From: Actinoplanes sp. NBC_00393
GTDB taxonomy: Bacteria > Actinomycetota > Actinomycetes > Mycobacteriales > Micromonosporaceae
Length of the DNA stretch: 64,000 bases
NCBI RefSeq assembly: GCF_036053395.1
Contig: NZ_CP107942.1
Coordinates: 2,074,501 to 2,138,500, forward strand
Direction: 5' to 3'
Position 1 is the first letter of the stretch; the number at the start of each line of letters is the position of its first letter. A program made the translations under genes and the position numbers. A model generated the notes under the pieces. The model had not been told where the DNA came from and ran no database searches. It saw only the letters and a list, made by a program, of their open reading frames with translations. Positions 51,451 through 62,554 of this stretch are shown one piece after another.

Positions 51451-54400
51451 ATGAAAGTTGCAAGGAGAACTGTAGGTGCCCTCGTCGCACTGGGCCTCGT
51501 CGTGACGCTGACGCCCACCCCGGCCCACGCCACCGGCCCGGCCGTGCGCGTCGTCGACCTGCGCGTCGACGGCCGGCCCGATCAACCGCTCGGCCTCGAC
51601 AACCCCAACCCGGTGCTCAGCTGGCGTTTCGCCGAGACCCGATCGGCTGCCGCCGACCGGCAGACCGCCTATCAGGTACGCGTCAGCGACCTGGGCGGGC
51701 GGCTGCTCTGGGACTCCGGCCGGATCAGTTCCGCCATCCAGTCCGGCGTCCGGTACGCCGGCAAAGCCCTCACCTCCCGGCAGCGCCTGAGCTGGCAGGT
51801 CCGGGTCTGGGGCGCCGACCGGCGCGCGTCCGACTGGAGCAAGCCGTCCACCTGGGAGATGGGCCTGCTGCGCCCGGACGACTGGGGCGACGCGAGATGG
51901 ATCGAGTACCCGGAACGCGCCGAGACCCAGCCGATGCCGTTCTTCGCCCGCCAGTTCACCGTCGACCCGCGCCGCAAGGTCAGCCACGCCCGGCTCTACC
52001 TCTCCGGCGTCGGCATGCACCTGCCCAGCCTCAACGGCCGCGAACTCACCGACGAGGTGCTCGCGCCCGGCTACTCGAACTACCAGCTCTCCAGCGAGTA
52101 CCGGGTCTACGACATCACCGGCGAGCTGCGTCGCGGCGGCAACACCGTCGGGGTACGCCTCGGCAACGGTCCCGCCTACGTGCGGCGCAGCGTGACGAAC
52201 CCGGCGGTCGGGCGGACCGCGCCGTACTCGTGGTGGCAGAGCCAGCTCAAGGGCAGCGGGACCCTGACCGCCGACGTCGAGGCCGGCGCGACCACGGTGC
52301 CGCTGAGCGCGGTCACCGGCTACCACGTCGGCGGGACGATCAACGTGGACACCGGCGGGGGCGGCGACAACCTGGAATCGCGCGTCATCACGGCGATCGG
52401 CGCCACGGACATCACCTTCACGCCGGGGCTGTCGAAGCCGCATCCGGCCGGGGCCACCGTCACCGGGTCGGGCAACAACATCGCCGCGAGCGACGCCAGC
52501 GCCGGGGCGGCGGTCACACCCCGGCTCATCGCGCGACTCGAGGTGTCGTACACCAACGGTTTCAAGAGCGTGATCGTCTCGGACCGTGAGTGGCGTGCCG
52601 CGCTGGGCCCGCTGGTCACCGATGCCTGGTACTCCGGCTCGGACCACGACGCCCGGCGTGAGCAGCCCGGATGGGACCGGGCCGGATCGGACCTGTCGGC
52701 TGCCGCGAAGCGGCGCGACGGCACCGCCACCGGCTGGATCGCCGCCGGGATCGCACCGCCGCCGAACCTGGCCACGAAACTGGTCGGCCGCACCGCGCCA
52801 CCGATCAAGATCATGGACCGGTTCACCCCGAAGACGGTCACCAACCCTGCGCCCGGCACCTGGGTGTTCGACTTCGGGCAGAACATCGTCGGCTTCCCGC
52901 AGCTCGAACTGACGGCGGGGGTGCCGGCCGGCACCACGATCCGGATCTCGCCGGCCGAGTCGCTCGCGGCTGACGGCACTGTGGACCAGGCGTCGCTGAT
53001 GGGCGGTGGCGGCCGTCGCGGCACCGACCTGTTCAACACCTACACCACCGCCGGGCTGTCCGGCGGGGAGAGCTGGCGGCCGGACTTCAACTACTTCGGC
53101 ATGCAGTGGGTGCAGGTCACCGGGCTGCCTTCGGACTACGTGCCGAGTGTTGAGACGATCACCGGGCTGCGGGTGCAGGCCGACACCCCGATCGCCGGCT
53201 CGGTCACCACGTCCAACGCGCGGGTCAACCGGATCCACAAGATGGCCTGGTACTCGTTCGCCGGCAACATGATGAGCGTCTTCACCGACTGCCCGGGACG
53301 CGAGAAGCTGTCCTACCCGGCGGACTACACGATGCCGATGGGCTCGATCCACCGCAACTTCGACCTGGGCGCCTACCTGCGTACGCACGAGCGGCACCTG
53401 GTCGAGGGCCAGTCGATGGCGGACACCCCGATGTTCGGCAACGTGGCGCTCAAGACCCCGGTGTACGACTGGGGTTACGAGGGCCGCTTCGGTGACGAGA
53501 TCAACTGGGGTAACGCGATCATCCTGGTGCCCGGCTTCCTGCGGCAGCTCTACGGCGACGTTGCTACTGCCGAGCGGTACTACCGGCAGATGGTGGCGTT
53601 CGCCGACTACATCGCCCGGCAGAAAGCAAGCGGCAACATCGTCGACGCGGCCCTCGCCGACTGGGTCGCCGCCGACCAGACCTCCGGGAAGATCACGGGC
53701 ACCTGGGGTTACTACCTGATGATCAAGGAGCTGGCCGAGTTGGCCCGCCTCACCGGACATCAGGCGGACGCGGCTCGGTATGCGGCGCTGGCAGCCGACA
53801 TCAAAACCGCGTTCAATGCGGCCTTCTGGGATCCGGCGCAGCGCCGTTACGTGGCCGACGGGAAAGCCACCCAGGCTGCCCAGGCGCTCGCCCTCGACGC
53901 CGGTCTCGTGCCGGAGACCGAACGGCAGGCCGTCCTGGACGCCCTGGTCGAGCTGGTCTACGCGTTCCACCCGGAAGGCGACGGCCCGCACTTCAGCGGC
54001 GGCACCATCGGCATGGCGCCGATCGTCGGGGCGCTGTCCGCCGGCGGCCGCGACGACGTGCTCTGGGACCTGCTCCAGGAGAACGAGCAGCCCAGTTACG
54101 GCTACTTCATGGAGTCGACGGTCGCGAACCCCGGCGGCATGACCACCATCGGCGAGCGGTGGAACCGCGGCGACTCGAAGAACCACATGATCCTCGCCCA
54201 GATCGAGGAGTGGTTCCACGCCGGGCTCGCCGGCATCCGCGCCGCCGACGGCTCGGTCGCCTACCGCGAGCTGGTCATCCAGCCCAAGGTCGTCGGTGAC
54301 CTGACGTTCGTGCGCGGGTCGTATGTCACGCCGCAGGGCGAGGCCCGCTCGGAATGGAAGCGTGACGGCGACCGGCTGCGGCTGACCGTCACCGTCCCGC

Positions 54401-54543
54401 CGAACACGACCGCCGAGGTCTGGGCGCCCACCCTGGGCGGCAAGGCCGGCGCCACCCCGCACCGCGCCTCTTTCGTGCGGACCGACGGCGGCTACGCCGT
54501 CTACCGGGTGCCGTCCGGCACCTACACCTTCACCAACCGCTGA
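51451..54543 (+). CDS. Secreted GH78 alpha-L-rhamnosidase
   Basis: This is a 1030-aa secreted enzyme. Signal peptide MKVARRTVGALVALGLV, cleavage after AHA27. The N-terminal Ig-like domain (about 32-135) is followed by a GH78 beta-domain (about 140-265; ARWIEYPERA, LYLSGVGMHLPSLNGREL, GYSNYQLSSEYRVYDITGELR), interrupted at about 268-355 by an inserted beta domain (LTADVEAGATTVPLSAVTGYHVGG). A further beta domain (about 400-600) and the (alpha/alpha)6 catalytic barrel (about 600-930) follow, with DCPGREKLSYPADYT in place of the usual DCPQRDERLGW. The barrel is followed by a beta-sandwich. It would release terminal L-rhamnose outside the cell. A 13-bp hairpin follows. Confidence 0.9.
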   Translation: MKVARRTVGALVALGLVVTLTPTPAHATGPAVRVVDLRVDGRPDQPLGLDNPNPVLSWRFAETRSAAADRQTAYQVRVSDLGGRLLWDSGRISSAIQSGVRYAGKALTSRQRLSWQVRVWGADRRASDWSKPSTWEMGLLRPDDWGDARWIEYPERAETQPMPFFARQFTVDPRRKVSHARLYLSGVGMHLPSLNGRELTDEVLAPGYSNYQLSSEYRVYDITGELRRGGNTVGVRLGNGPAYVRRSVTNPAVGRTAPYSWWQSQLKGSGTLTADVEAGATTVPLSAVTGYHVGGTINVDTGGGGDNLESRVITAIGATDITFTPGLSKPHPAGATVTGSGNNIAASDASAGAAVTPRLIARLEVSYTNGFKSVIVSDREWRAALGPLVTDAWYSGSDHDARREQPGWDRAGSDLSAAAKRRDGTATGWIAAGIAPPPNLATKLVGRTAPPIKIMDRFTPKTVTNPAPGTWVFDFGQNIVGFPQLELTAGVPAGTTIRISPAESLAADGTVDQASLMGGGGRRGTDLFNTYTTAGLSGGESWRPDFNYFGMQWVQVTGLPSDYVPSVETITGLRVQADTPIAGSVTTSNARVNRIHKMAWYSFAGNMMSVFTDCPGREKLSYPADYTMPMGSIHRNFDLGAYLRTHERHLVEGQSMADTPMFGNVALKTPVYDWGYEGRFGDEINWGNAIILVPGFLRQLYGDVATAERYYRQMVAFADYIARQKASGNIVDAALADWVAADQTSGKITGTWGYYLMIKELAELARLTGHQADAARYAALAADIKTAFNAAFWDPAQRRYVADGKATQAAQALALDAGLVPETERQAVLDALVELVYAFHPEGDGPHFSGGTIGMAPIVGALSAGGRDDVLWDLLQENEQPSYGYFMESTVANPGGMTTIGERWNRGDSKNHMILAQIEEWFHAGLAGIRAADGSVAYRELVIQPKVVGDLTFVRGSYVTPQGEARSEWKRDGDRLRLTVTVPPNTTAEVWAPTLGGKAGATPHRASFVRTDGGYAVYRVPSGTYTFTNR

Positions 54544-54551
54544 TCGCCCCT

Positions 54552-54584
54552 GGTCCGGCCGCCGTATTCCCCGGCGGCCGGACC
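54552..54584 (+). terminator. 13-bp hairpin downstream of the rhamnosidase gene
   Basis: GGTCCGGCCGCCG (54552-54564) pairs exactly with 54572-54584 around a 7-nt loop. It lies before the GH1 remnant, so that gene depends on read-through or is silent. Confidence 0.75.
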
Positions 54585-54599
54585 GCTGAAAGGAGACAG

Positions 54600-55408
54600 G
54601 TGCACTTCCCGGACGGCTTCCTGTGGGGCAGCGCCACCGCGGCCCACCAGGTCGAGGGCGGCAACACCAACAACGACTGGTGGGACTTCGAACACCACCC
54701 CGCTTCCATCGGTACGCCGAAGACTTCACGCTTCTGGCCTCGCTCGGCCACAACGCGCACCGCCTGTCGCTGGAGTGGTCCCGGATCGAACCCGCACTCG
54801 GCGAATTCAGCCGCGCCGCCATCGGCCACTACCGGCGGGTCCTCACCGCACTGGCCGGCACCGGCATGACCGGGTTCATCACGCTGCACCACTTCACGCT
54901 GCCCCGCTGGTTCGCGGCCCGCGGCGGCTGGCTCGCACCCGACGCCGTCGCGCTCTTCGCCCGCTACTGCTCGTTCGTCACGTCGTCGCTGGGCGACCTG
55001 ATGCCCGCCGTCGCCGTTCTTCTTCGCCGTCACGGCGCCGGGCGTCCCGATCACCCAGATGGGCTGGGCCGTACACCCCGACGGGCTGCGCGAGATGCTG
55101 CACCGCGCCGCCGCGACCGGCCTGCCCCTGTACGTCACCGAGAACGGCATCGCCACGACGGACGACACCGAGCGAGTCGCGTACCTGGAATCCCACGTCG
55201 CCGCCCTCGCCCAGGCGATCACCGAAGGCGTCGACGTGCGCGGCTACCTGCACTGGTCCGCGTTCGACAACTTCGAGTGGAGCGAGGGCTACCGCCCCGC
55301 TTCGGCCTGATCGCCGTCGACGACGACTTCACCCGCCACCCGAAGCCGAGCGCGCACGCCTTCGCCCGCATCATCCGAGACGCCCGCCCTTCCGTCGCCG
55401 AGGCCTGA
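54600..55408 (+). pseudogene. Remnant of a GH1 beta-glucosidase gene
   Basis: An intact AAGGAGA ribosome-binding site and GTG start lead into a normal GH1 beginning (HFPDGFLWGSATAAHQVEGG). Near 54712 the frame breaks and resumes as YAEDFTLLASLGHNAHRLSLEWSRIEP...ITLHHFTLPRW. Near 55015 a second break joins directly to TQMGWAVHPDGLREML and LYVTENGIATTDD, deleting the region with the acid/base NEP motif. Near 55300 a third break precedes FGLIAVDDDFTRHPKPSAHAF. The nucleophile ENG survives, but at least a third of the protein is missing. Confidence 0.88.
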
Positions 55409-55521
55409 ACCGCCGCCCGTTCCCCGAAAATGGCCGGCCACGCCGGCCTCCGCTTCGCCGCACCCGAGCTCACCGTGGCACGTGGGCGCTTCCGCAAGAT
55501 CAGCCAGCCCTCAGGGCGGCC

Positions 55522-55615
55522 AACCGGCTGGCGGCCACGCATGTCATCACGGCCGCATTCCATGCTTCAGCGCCGGCTGGGTGCGGCCGGCCGGCGGCTA
55601 CGCATGTCATCGGGG
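55522..55615. repeat. Two-copy 63-bp repeat at a convergent junction
   Basis: ACGCATGTCATC occurs at 55537 and 55600, 63 bp apart, each preceded by GGCGGC and GGCCGGC-type sequence. Period and motif (CACGCATG next to GGCCGGCC) match the array at 8035-8700, so this looks like a short member of the same family. Confidence 0.6.
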
Positions 55616-57109
55616 TCAGCTGAAGATGACTACTCGGGGGCGCTGGGCCGGGTCGGCGGGGATGGTGCCGCCGGGGCGCAGGTGGCCGGCGCCGAGCACG
55701 TCGCCGGTGGTGGGGTCGACGATGCGGTAGTCCGGAGGTGTGCCGCGGTCCTGCATCATCGGCAGGGCCTGGCCGTGGTCCTGGTAGACGATGTGCAGGA
55801 GGCCGGGCACCCGCAGGGAGCGGCCGGTGATGAAGGTCTCCCAGTCCGGCGCCATGTCGGTGGTGGGCAGGCCGCGCAGGATCTGCCCGAGCAGGCCGAC
55901 GTACGTGGCGCCCGGGCGGTCGAGGGCGTCCTGCCAGTTGCCGTCGGGGGCCAGGAAGTACGGGGCGTGGCCCGGCTCGCCGTCGCGCAGCACCCACTGC
56001 CACAGGCTCGCCGCGCCGTAGACCACGCCCATGGTCGAACCGGCGCACAGGTTGCTCCACGCCTCATGGCCCTGCCACCAGCCCGCGCCGACATCGGGGT
56101 GGCCGGTCTGCTCGTACGTGGGTTCGCCGTTGGCCACTGCCTTGACCGGCTGGTTGCGCCACATGTCGGCGACCCGTTCCGGGACGTGTTCGCCGCCGTG
56201 CCCGGTCTGGCACCACTGGAAGTCGAGCCAGTCGGCGTCCTGATGCGCCTGCGCGCGGCTGTGCGGCCGGTAATGGATACCGGTCGGCTGGCCGTAACAG
56301 TCCCAGGCGTGCACCTCCCGGCCACCGGCCTCGATCTGCGGTTCCGCGCCGGTCCCGTCCGCGCCGACCAGGTAGATCACGGGCCGGGCGCCGTAGCGGG
56401 CGACGAGATACCGGCAGTAGCGGGCGTACTCGGCGGGCGGCACGACGGTCCCGGCGACATCGAGTCCCTTCCAGCCGAAGCCCTGGAACACCGGCTGCAG
56501 CACGGGGACGATGCCGTGCGCGTGCAGCACGTCGAGGAGCCGGTCCAGGTACTGGAAGTAACCGGGATTCAGTTGATTCAGGTGACCGTCCACCAGGTCT
56601 TCGAAGGCGACGTCGAAGCCTTCGTCGGCCGTACGGTCGCGGGGCCCGGTGGCGCGCATGTCCGGCTGCACCGACATCAGCAGCGCGGCGTTGAAGCCCT
56701 TGGCCTGCCGGTCCTGCGCGTAGACCCGGGCCTGCTCCTCGGTGGCCCGCCACGGCAGGGCCCAGGCGGTGTCCGCGACCAGCAGCGCCGGTGTGCCGTC
56801 GGCATGCACCAGGCTGCGGCCGCCCGGTGACATCCGCCAGAAGCCGTGCTCCCCTTCGAAAGCTGCGGTGGCCTCCAAAGAGCCGGTGACACCGTGCAGC
56901 CCGGGGTCGGCGACCGACGCGCTGCTGGTCCAATGCCAGCTGCCGTGCCCGATGGGGGAGGCGAAGCGGATCCGCCAGGTCCGGTCGCCGTCGTAGAAGG
57001 CCGGCCGGCGCAGCACCGTGCCGTCGTCGTGAACGAAATCGGCCCAGACGTCGACCGTGGCGTAGGCGTCGGCGATCGCCGACGCGGCGGTGAGGACGAT
57101 CTCAGACAT
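55616..57109 (-). CDS. Apiosidase-like glycoside hydrolase (DUF5060-DUF4038, GH140 type)
   Basis: This is a 497-aa protein without signal peptide. The N-terminal beta-sandwich (about 1-85; VWADFVHDDGTVLRRPAFYDGDRTWRIRF) fits DUF5060. A TIM-barrel domain of the DUF4038/apiosidase type follows (about 95-400; HADGTPALLVADTAWALPWRA, AKGFNAALLMSVQPDMRATGP, VANGEPTYEQTGHPDVGAGWW), then a C-terminal beta domain (about 420-497). GH140 enzymes release D-apiose from rhamnogalacturonan II side chains. The likely catalytic acids lie in the GEPTYE segment and an earlier Asp; not proven. Its ATG overlaps the SorC stop by 8 bp. Being cytosolic, it would act on imported small apiosides. Confidence 0.8.
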   Translation of the reverse strand: MSEIVLTAASAIADAYATVDVWADFVHDDGTVLRRPAFYDGDRTWRIRFASPIGHGSWHWTSSASVADPGLHGVTGSLEATAAFEGEHGFWRMSPGGRSLVHADGTPALLVADTAWALPWRATEEQARVYAQDRQAKGFNAALLMSVQPDMRATGPRDRTADEGFDVAFEDLVDGHLNQLNPGYFQYLDRLLDVLHAHGIVPVLQPVFQGFGWKGLDVAGTVVPPAEYARYCRYLVARYGARPVIYLVGADGTGAEPQIEAGGREVHAWDCYGQPTGIHYRPHSRAQAHQDADWLDFQWCQTGHGGEHVPERVADMWRNQPVKAVANGEPTYEQTGHPDVGAGWWQGHEAWSNLCAGSTMGVVYGAASLWQWVLRDGEPGHAPYFLAPDGNWQDALDRPGATYVGLLGQILRGLPTTDMAPDWETFITGRSLRVPGLLHIVYQDHGQALPMMQDRGTPPDYRIVDPTTGDVLGAGHLRPGGTIPADPAQRPRVVIFS

Positions 57110-58109
57110 CAGGGCTCGCGATCAGGCTGCGGGCCACCTGCAGGTCGGTGATCAGTACGTTGACCCAGCCCCCGCGCAGCGCGGCCTTGATCGCGGTGCT
57201 CTTGCGGGCGCCGCCGGCCACCGCCACCCGCCGCGGGACGGCCTGCAGCGTGTCGGCGCCGATGCCCAGCACCCGGTCGTCGAGTTCGGACACGACGTGC
57301 CGGCCGTCCTCGTCGAAGAAGCGGATGCACACGTCCCCGACCGCGCCGGCCTCGCGCAGGGCGGGCAGCTCGCTCTCGGCGACCGCGTTGCCGCTCTCGC
57401 GCAGCAGCGGGGACGGCTCGATGCTGCCGATGCCGACCAGCGCCATCGTCAGGTCGTCGCAGGCCTGCAGCACCGGCGCGATGTTCGGGTCGCTGATGAA
57501 CATCTGCCGCATGTCGCCGGAGGCGAGCAGCCCCGGCGCCTGCAGGTAGACGGCCCGGGCGCCGGTCAGCGCGGCCAGCCGCCCGGTGATCCGGGTTGCC
57601 TGGGTCTGCGCGGTCACGTTCCCCACCCCACCGAGCATCTGTACGACCTGCTCAGCGACCTGCGTCGGCCGGGGATGCATGGCCTCCACGGTGGCCAGGA
57701 TCGTCGAACTCCACGACGAGACGCCGATCCGCTCACCGCCCATCAGCGTGGTCTCCAGGTAGACCGCGGCGGCGGCCCCCAGCGCCCGCATGATCTCGGC
57801 CTCGCCGTCGTGGTCGTCGGTGTCGGCGACGATCACCTCGGTCAGCCCGTACGCCTGCTCGATCTGTTCCTCGAGCTCGGCGTAGACCCCGCGCGGGGCG
57901 ATCACGGTGGTCCGGACGATGCCGAGCTCGACGGCCCGTTTGAGCAGCCGGGAGACGCGCGGCTGGGAGATGTGCAGCTGCGCGGCGATCTGCGGCTGGC
58001 GCATCCCGCGCTCGTGGTACATCCGGGCGACCTTGGTGAGCAGCCGGATCTGGTCGGTGGCCAGGTCGTCCAGCCCGGTCGCGCGTGCCGCCGTGTAGCC
58101 GTCCACCAC
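57102..58109 (-). CDS. SorC-family sugar-responsive regulator
   Basis: This is a 335-aa protein; start GTG at 58109 (or the adjacent GTG at 58106) after GGAGGGG. The N-terminal HTH (about 15-65; LLTKVARMYHERGMRQPQIAAQLHISQPRVSRLLKRA in pieces) is followed by the SorC sugar-phosphate-binding domain (SSTILATVEAMHP, MALVGIGSIEPSPLL, RRVAVAGGARKSTAIKAALRGGWVNVLITD). It is divergent from the RbsABC-type importer and cotranscribed with the apiosidase-like gene. SorC regulators usually respond to a phosphorylated sugar of their own pathway. Confidence 0.92.
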   Translation of the reverse strand: MVDGYTAARATGLDDLATDQIRLLTKVARMYHERGMRQPQIAAQLHISQPRVSRLLKRAVELGIVRTTVIAPRGVYAELEEQIEQAYGLTEVIVADTDDHDGEAEIMRALGAAAAVYLETTLMGGERIGVSSWSSTILATVEAMHPRPTQVAEQVVQMLGGVGNVTAQTQATRITGRLAALTGARAVYLQAPGLLASGDMRQMFISDPNIAPVLQACDDLTMALVGIGSIEPSPLLRESGNAVAESELPALREAGAVGDVCIRFFDEDGRHVVSELDDRVLGIGADTLQAVPRRVAVAGGARKSTAIKAALRGGWVNVLITDLQVARSLIASPDV

Positions 58110-58155
58110 AGGTCCCCTCCGATACGTGCAGCGTGCGTCCCCGAATCCGCTAGGA

Positions 58156-58282
58156 GAATATCCATTCAGCCTTGAGCGCCCGTGCGGAGGCGCAGTCGCG
58201 GACTCAAGGACATCAATCGTTGACAGGTGCGACATCGAGGTTCACAGTAGCTGCATGGCCAATCGCCAGTGAATGGATATTC
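58156..58282. promoter_or_regulatory. Paired 13-bp SorC operator half-sites
   Basis: GAATATCCATTCA (58156-58168) and its exact reverse complement TGAATGGATATTC (58270-58282) lie 114 bp apart, flanking the divergent gap. The left copy is 47 bp upstream of the SorC start and the right one touches the DUF2291 start region. Two tetramer-binding sites bridged by a loop is the usual SorC/DeoR arrangement. Confidence 0.75.
58220..58248 (+). promoter_or_regulatory. Promoter of the RbsABC-type/transketolase operon
   Basis: TTGACA (58220-58225), a 17-bp spacer and a weak -10 CACAGT (58243-58248). Transcription would begin near 58255, just before the right-hand operator copy. Confidence 0.5.
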
Positions 58283-58284
58283 AG

Positions 58285-58962
58285 ATGAAGGTGATCTCGC
58301 GCCGGTCAGCCGCTTCCCTCCTCCTCCTCCTCCTCCTCGTGACGACACTGGCGGCGCTGGCGGTCGGCTGCTCCCGGGTCCCGGGCGTCTACGTCTACGA
58401 GAAGGACGGCCAGGGTTCCGCCGCTCAGGGCGGCGCCGCCGACCCGCAGTCCTACGTGGCCGAGAACTGGGTGGCCAAGATCGTGCCCACGGTCCACGAC
58501 CAGGCCACCGACGTGGTCACCGTGGCCGCCGCCATCGACGAGGACCCGGACGCCGCCGGCGAGAAGTACGGCCACCGGGCCGGCACCACCAGCCCGTACG
58601 CGTACATGGTCAAGGGCTCCGGCACGATCACCGAGATCGACACCTCGGTGCCGACCGGCCCGATGACCGTCGAGGTGCCCCGCCCCGGCGGCGAGCCGCT
58701 GAAGCTGACCATCGCGACCGGCCCGGTCATCGCCGGCACCGCGCTGCGCGACGCCGTCGGGTTCATCGCGTTCGGCGACTTCACCAACCAGATCGACTAC
58801 GCCGAGGTCGCCAACCAGATCAACAACCAGGTGAAGACCGACGTGATCGCCAAGGTCGACCTGGACGGCGCCGAGGGCAAGAAGGTCGACTTCTACGGCG
58901 CGTTCTCCGCCCTGGCACCCGGAACGATCTTCCTGGTGCCGACCGAGCTGGCGGTGAGCTGA
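58285..58962 (+). CDS. DUF2291 lipoprotein of a ribose-type importer
   Basis: This is a 225-aa lipoprotein (lipobox LAVGC, Cys29). An earlier in-frame ATG at 58273 lies inside the operator copy, so 58285 is preferred; neither has a clear ribosome-binding site. A run of seven CTC codons encodes Leu7 in the signal peptide. The mature part contains GVYVYEKDGQG, YVAENWVAKIVPTVHDQATD, GFIAFGDFTNQIDYAEVANQINNQ. DUF2291 proteins regularly accompany RbsABC-type importers and SorC regulators; the biochemical role is unknown. Its TGA overlaps the next ATG by 1 bp. Confidence 0.85.
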   Translation: MKVISRRSAASLLLLLLLVTTLAALAVGCSRVPGVYVYEKDGQGSAAQGGAADPQSYVAENWVAKIVPTVHDQATDVVTVAAAIDEDPDAAGEKYGHRAGTTSPYAYMVKGSGTITEIDTSVPTGPMTVEVPRPGGEPLKLTIATGPVIAGTALRDAVGFIAFGDFTNQIDYAEVANQINNQVKTDVIAKVDLDGAEGKKVDFYGAFSALAPGTIFLVPTELAVS

Positions 58963-60472
58963 TGAGCGACCTGCTCGTCGCGCGCGGGATCAGCAAGAAC
59001 TACGGCGGCGTCCGGGCTCTCAAGGACGTCACGTTCACCGCGTACCGCGGCAAGGTCAACGTGCTGGTCGGGGAGAACGGGGCCGGCAAGTCCACGCTCA
59101 TGAAGATCCTGTCCGGGTCGGAGCAGCCGACCAGCGGCGAGATCCTGCTCGCCGGCGAGCCGGTGCACCTGCCCACCCCGCGGGCCGCCATGGCGCTGGG
59201 GATCGGCATCATCCACCAGGAGCTCAGCCTCTTCCCGAATCTGTCGATCGCCGAGAACCTGTTCGCCGGCCGGGAGCTGCGCCGGGCCCGCCGGTTCGTC
59301 GACGCCGCCGGGCAGCGCCGCCGTGCCCGGGAGGTCCTGGCCCGGCTCGGCCAGGAGCACCTGGATCCGGACACGCTGGTCGGCGACCTGCCGATCGGTC
59401 AGCAGCAGCTCGTCGAGATCGGCCGGGCGCTGCTCGAGGACGTCCGCATCCTGATCATGGACGAGCCCACCTCGGCGCTGTCCAACCACGAGGTCGACGT
59501 GCTGTTCGGGGTGATGGGCGACCTGCGCGAGCAGGACGTCACGGTCATCTACATCTCGCACAAGCTCGACGAGTTCCGCCGCATCGGCGACTGGGTGACC
59601 GTGTTCCGCGACGGCAGCCTGGTGGCGCACGAGTCGATGAGCCGCACCGACACCGGGTGGATCGTGCAGCAGATGGTCGGCCGCGACCCGGACTCGCTGT
59701 TCACCCGCAACAGCTCCCCGGTCGGCGAGGTCCTGCTCGAGGTGCGCCACCTGAGCGTGCCCGGCACCGTCGCGGTCGACGACGTCTCGTTCACCGTCCG
59801 GGCCGGGGAGGTGGTCGGCGTGTACGGGCTGATGGGCGCCGGGCGTACCGAATTGGTGGAATGCCTGATGGGGATGCGCGAAGCCGGCGCCGGTGAGGTG
59901 CTGGTGCGAGGCGCAGCCGAGTCGAAGGGCACGGTCCAGGCCCGGATGGCGGCCGGGCTGGCCCTGGTGCCGGAGGACCGGCAGCGCGACGGCCTGGTGC
60001 AGACCATGTCGGTACGCGAGAACATCCTGCTCGCGACCCTCGCCCGGCTGACCCGCGGCGGCCTGCTGTCCAGCTCCGCCGAGCAGCGCACCGCGGCCGG
60101 CAAGGTCGGCGAGCTGGCCATCAAGATCCCCGGGCAGTCGGCCGTGGTGACCGCGCTCAGCGGCGGCAACCAGCAGAAGGTGGTCCTCGCCCGGGCGCTG
60201 CTCACCGAGCCGGTGGTGCTGCTGCTCGACGAGCCCACGCGAGGTATCGACGTGGGCGCGAAATCGCAGATCGCCGCGCTGATGGCCGACCTCGCGGCGC
60301 GCGGCTTCGGGGTGCTGTTCGTCTCGTCCGAGCTGGACGAGGTGATCGCCATGGCCGACCGGGTCCTGGTGATGGCCCGCGGCCGGATCACCGCCGAGTT
60401 CACCGCGGCCGACGTCACCGAGGAGGCGCTGGTCGCCGCCTCCGCATCCGACCGCGTCCTGGAGGCCGGCCC

Positions 60473-60476
<4 letters not shown>
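58962..60476 (+). CDS. RbsA-type sugar ABC ATPase (two nucleotide-binding domains)
   Basis: This is a 504-aa protein. NBD1 has Walker A GENGAGKST (about 38-46), IIHQELSLFPNLSIAENLF, LPIGQQQLVEIGRALL and Walker B ILIMDEPTSAL. NBD2 has a degenerate P-loop (GLMGAGRTEL), LVPEDRQRDGL, signature LSGGNQQKVVLARAL and LLLDEPTRGIDVG. This matches the RbsA/XylG/MglA class energising monosaccharide import. Confidence 0.92.
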
Positions 60477-62534
<2,058 letters not shown>

Positions 62535-62554
62535 TCTTTTCGGAAAGGACGCGC

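Noticed and set aside
51373..54822. Minus-strand frame of 1149 codons opposite the GH78 gene
   Set aside because: Antisense shadow rich in Arg, Gly and Val runs; the plus-strand protein has a signal peptide and full GH78 architecture.
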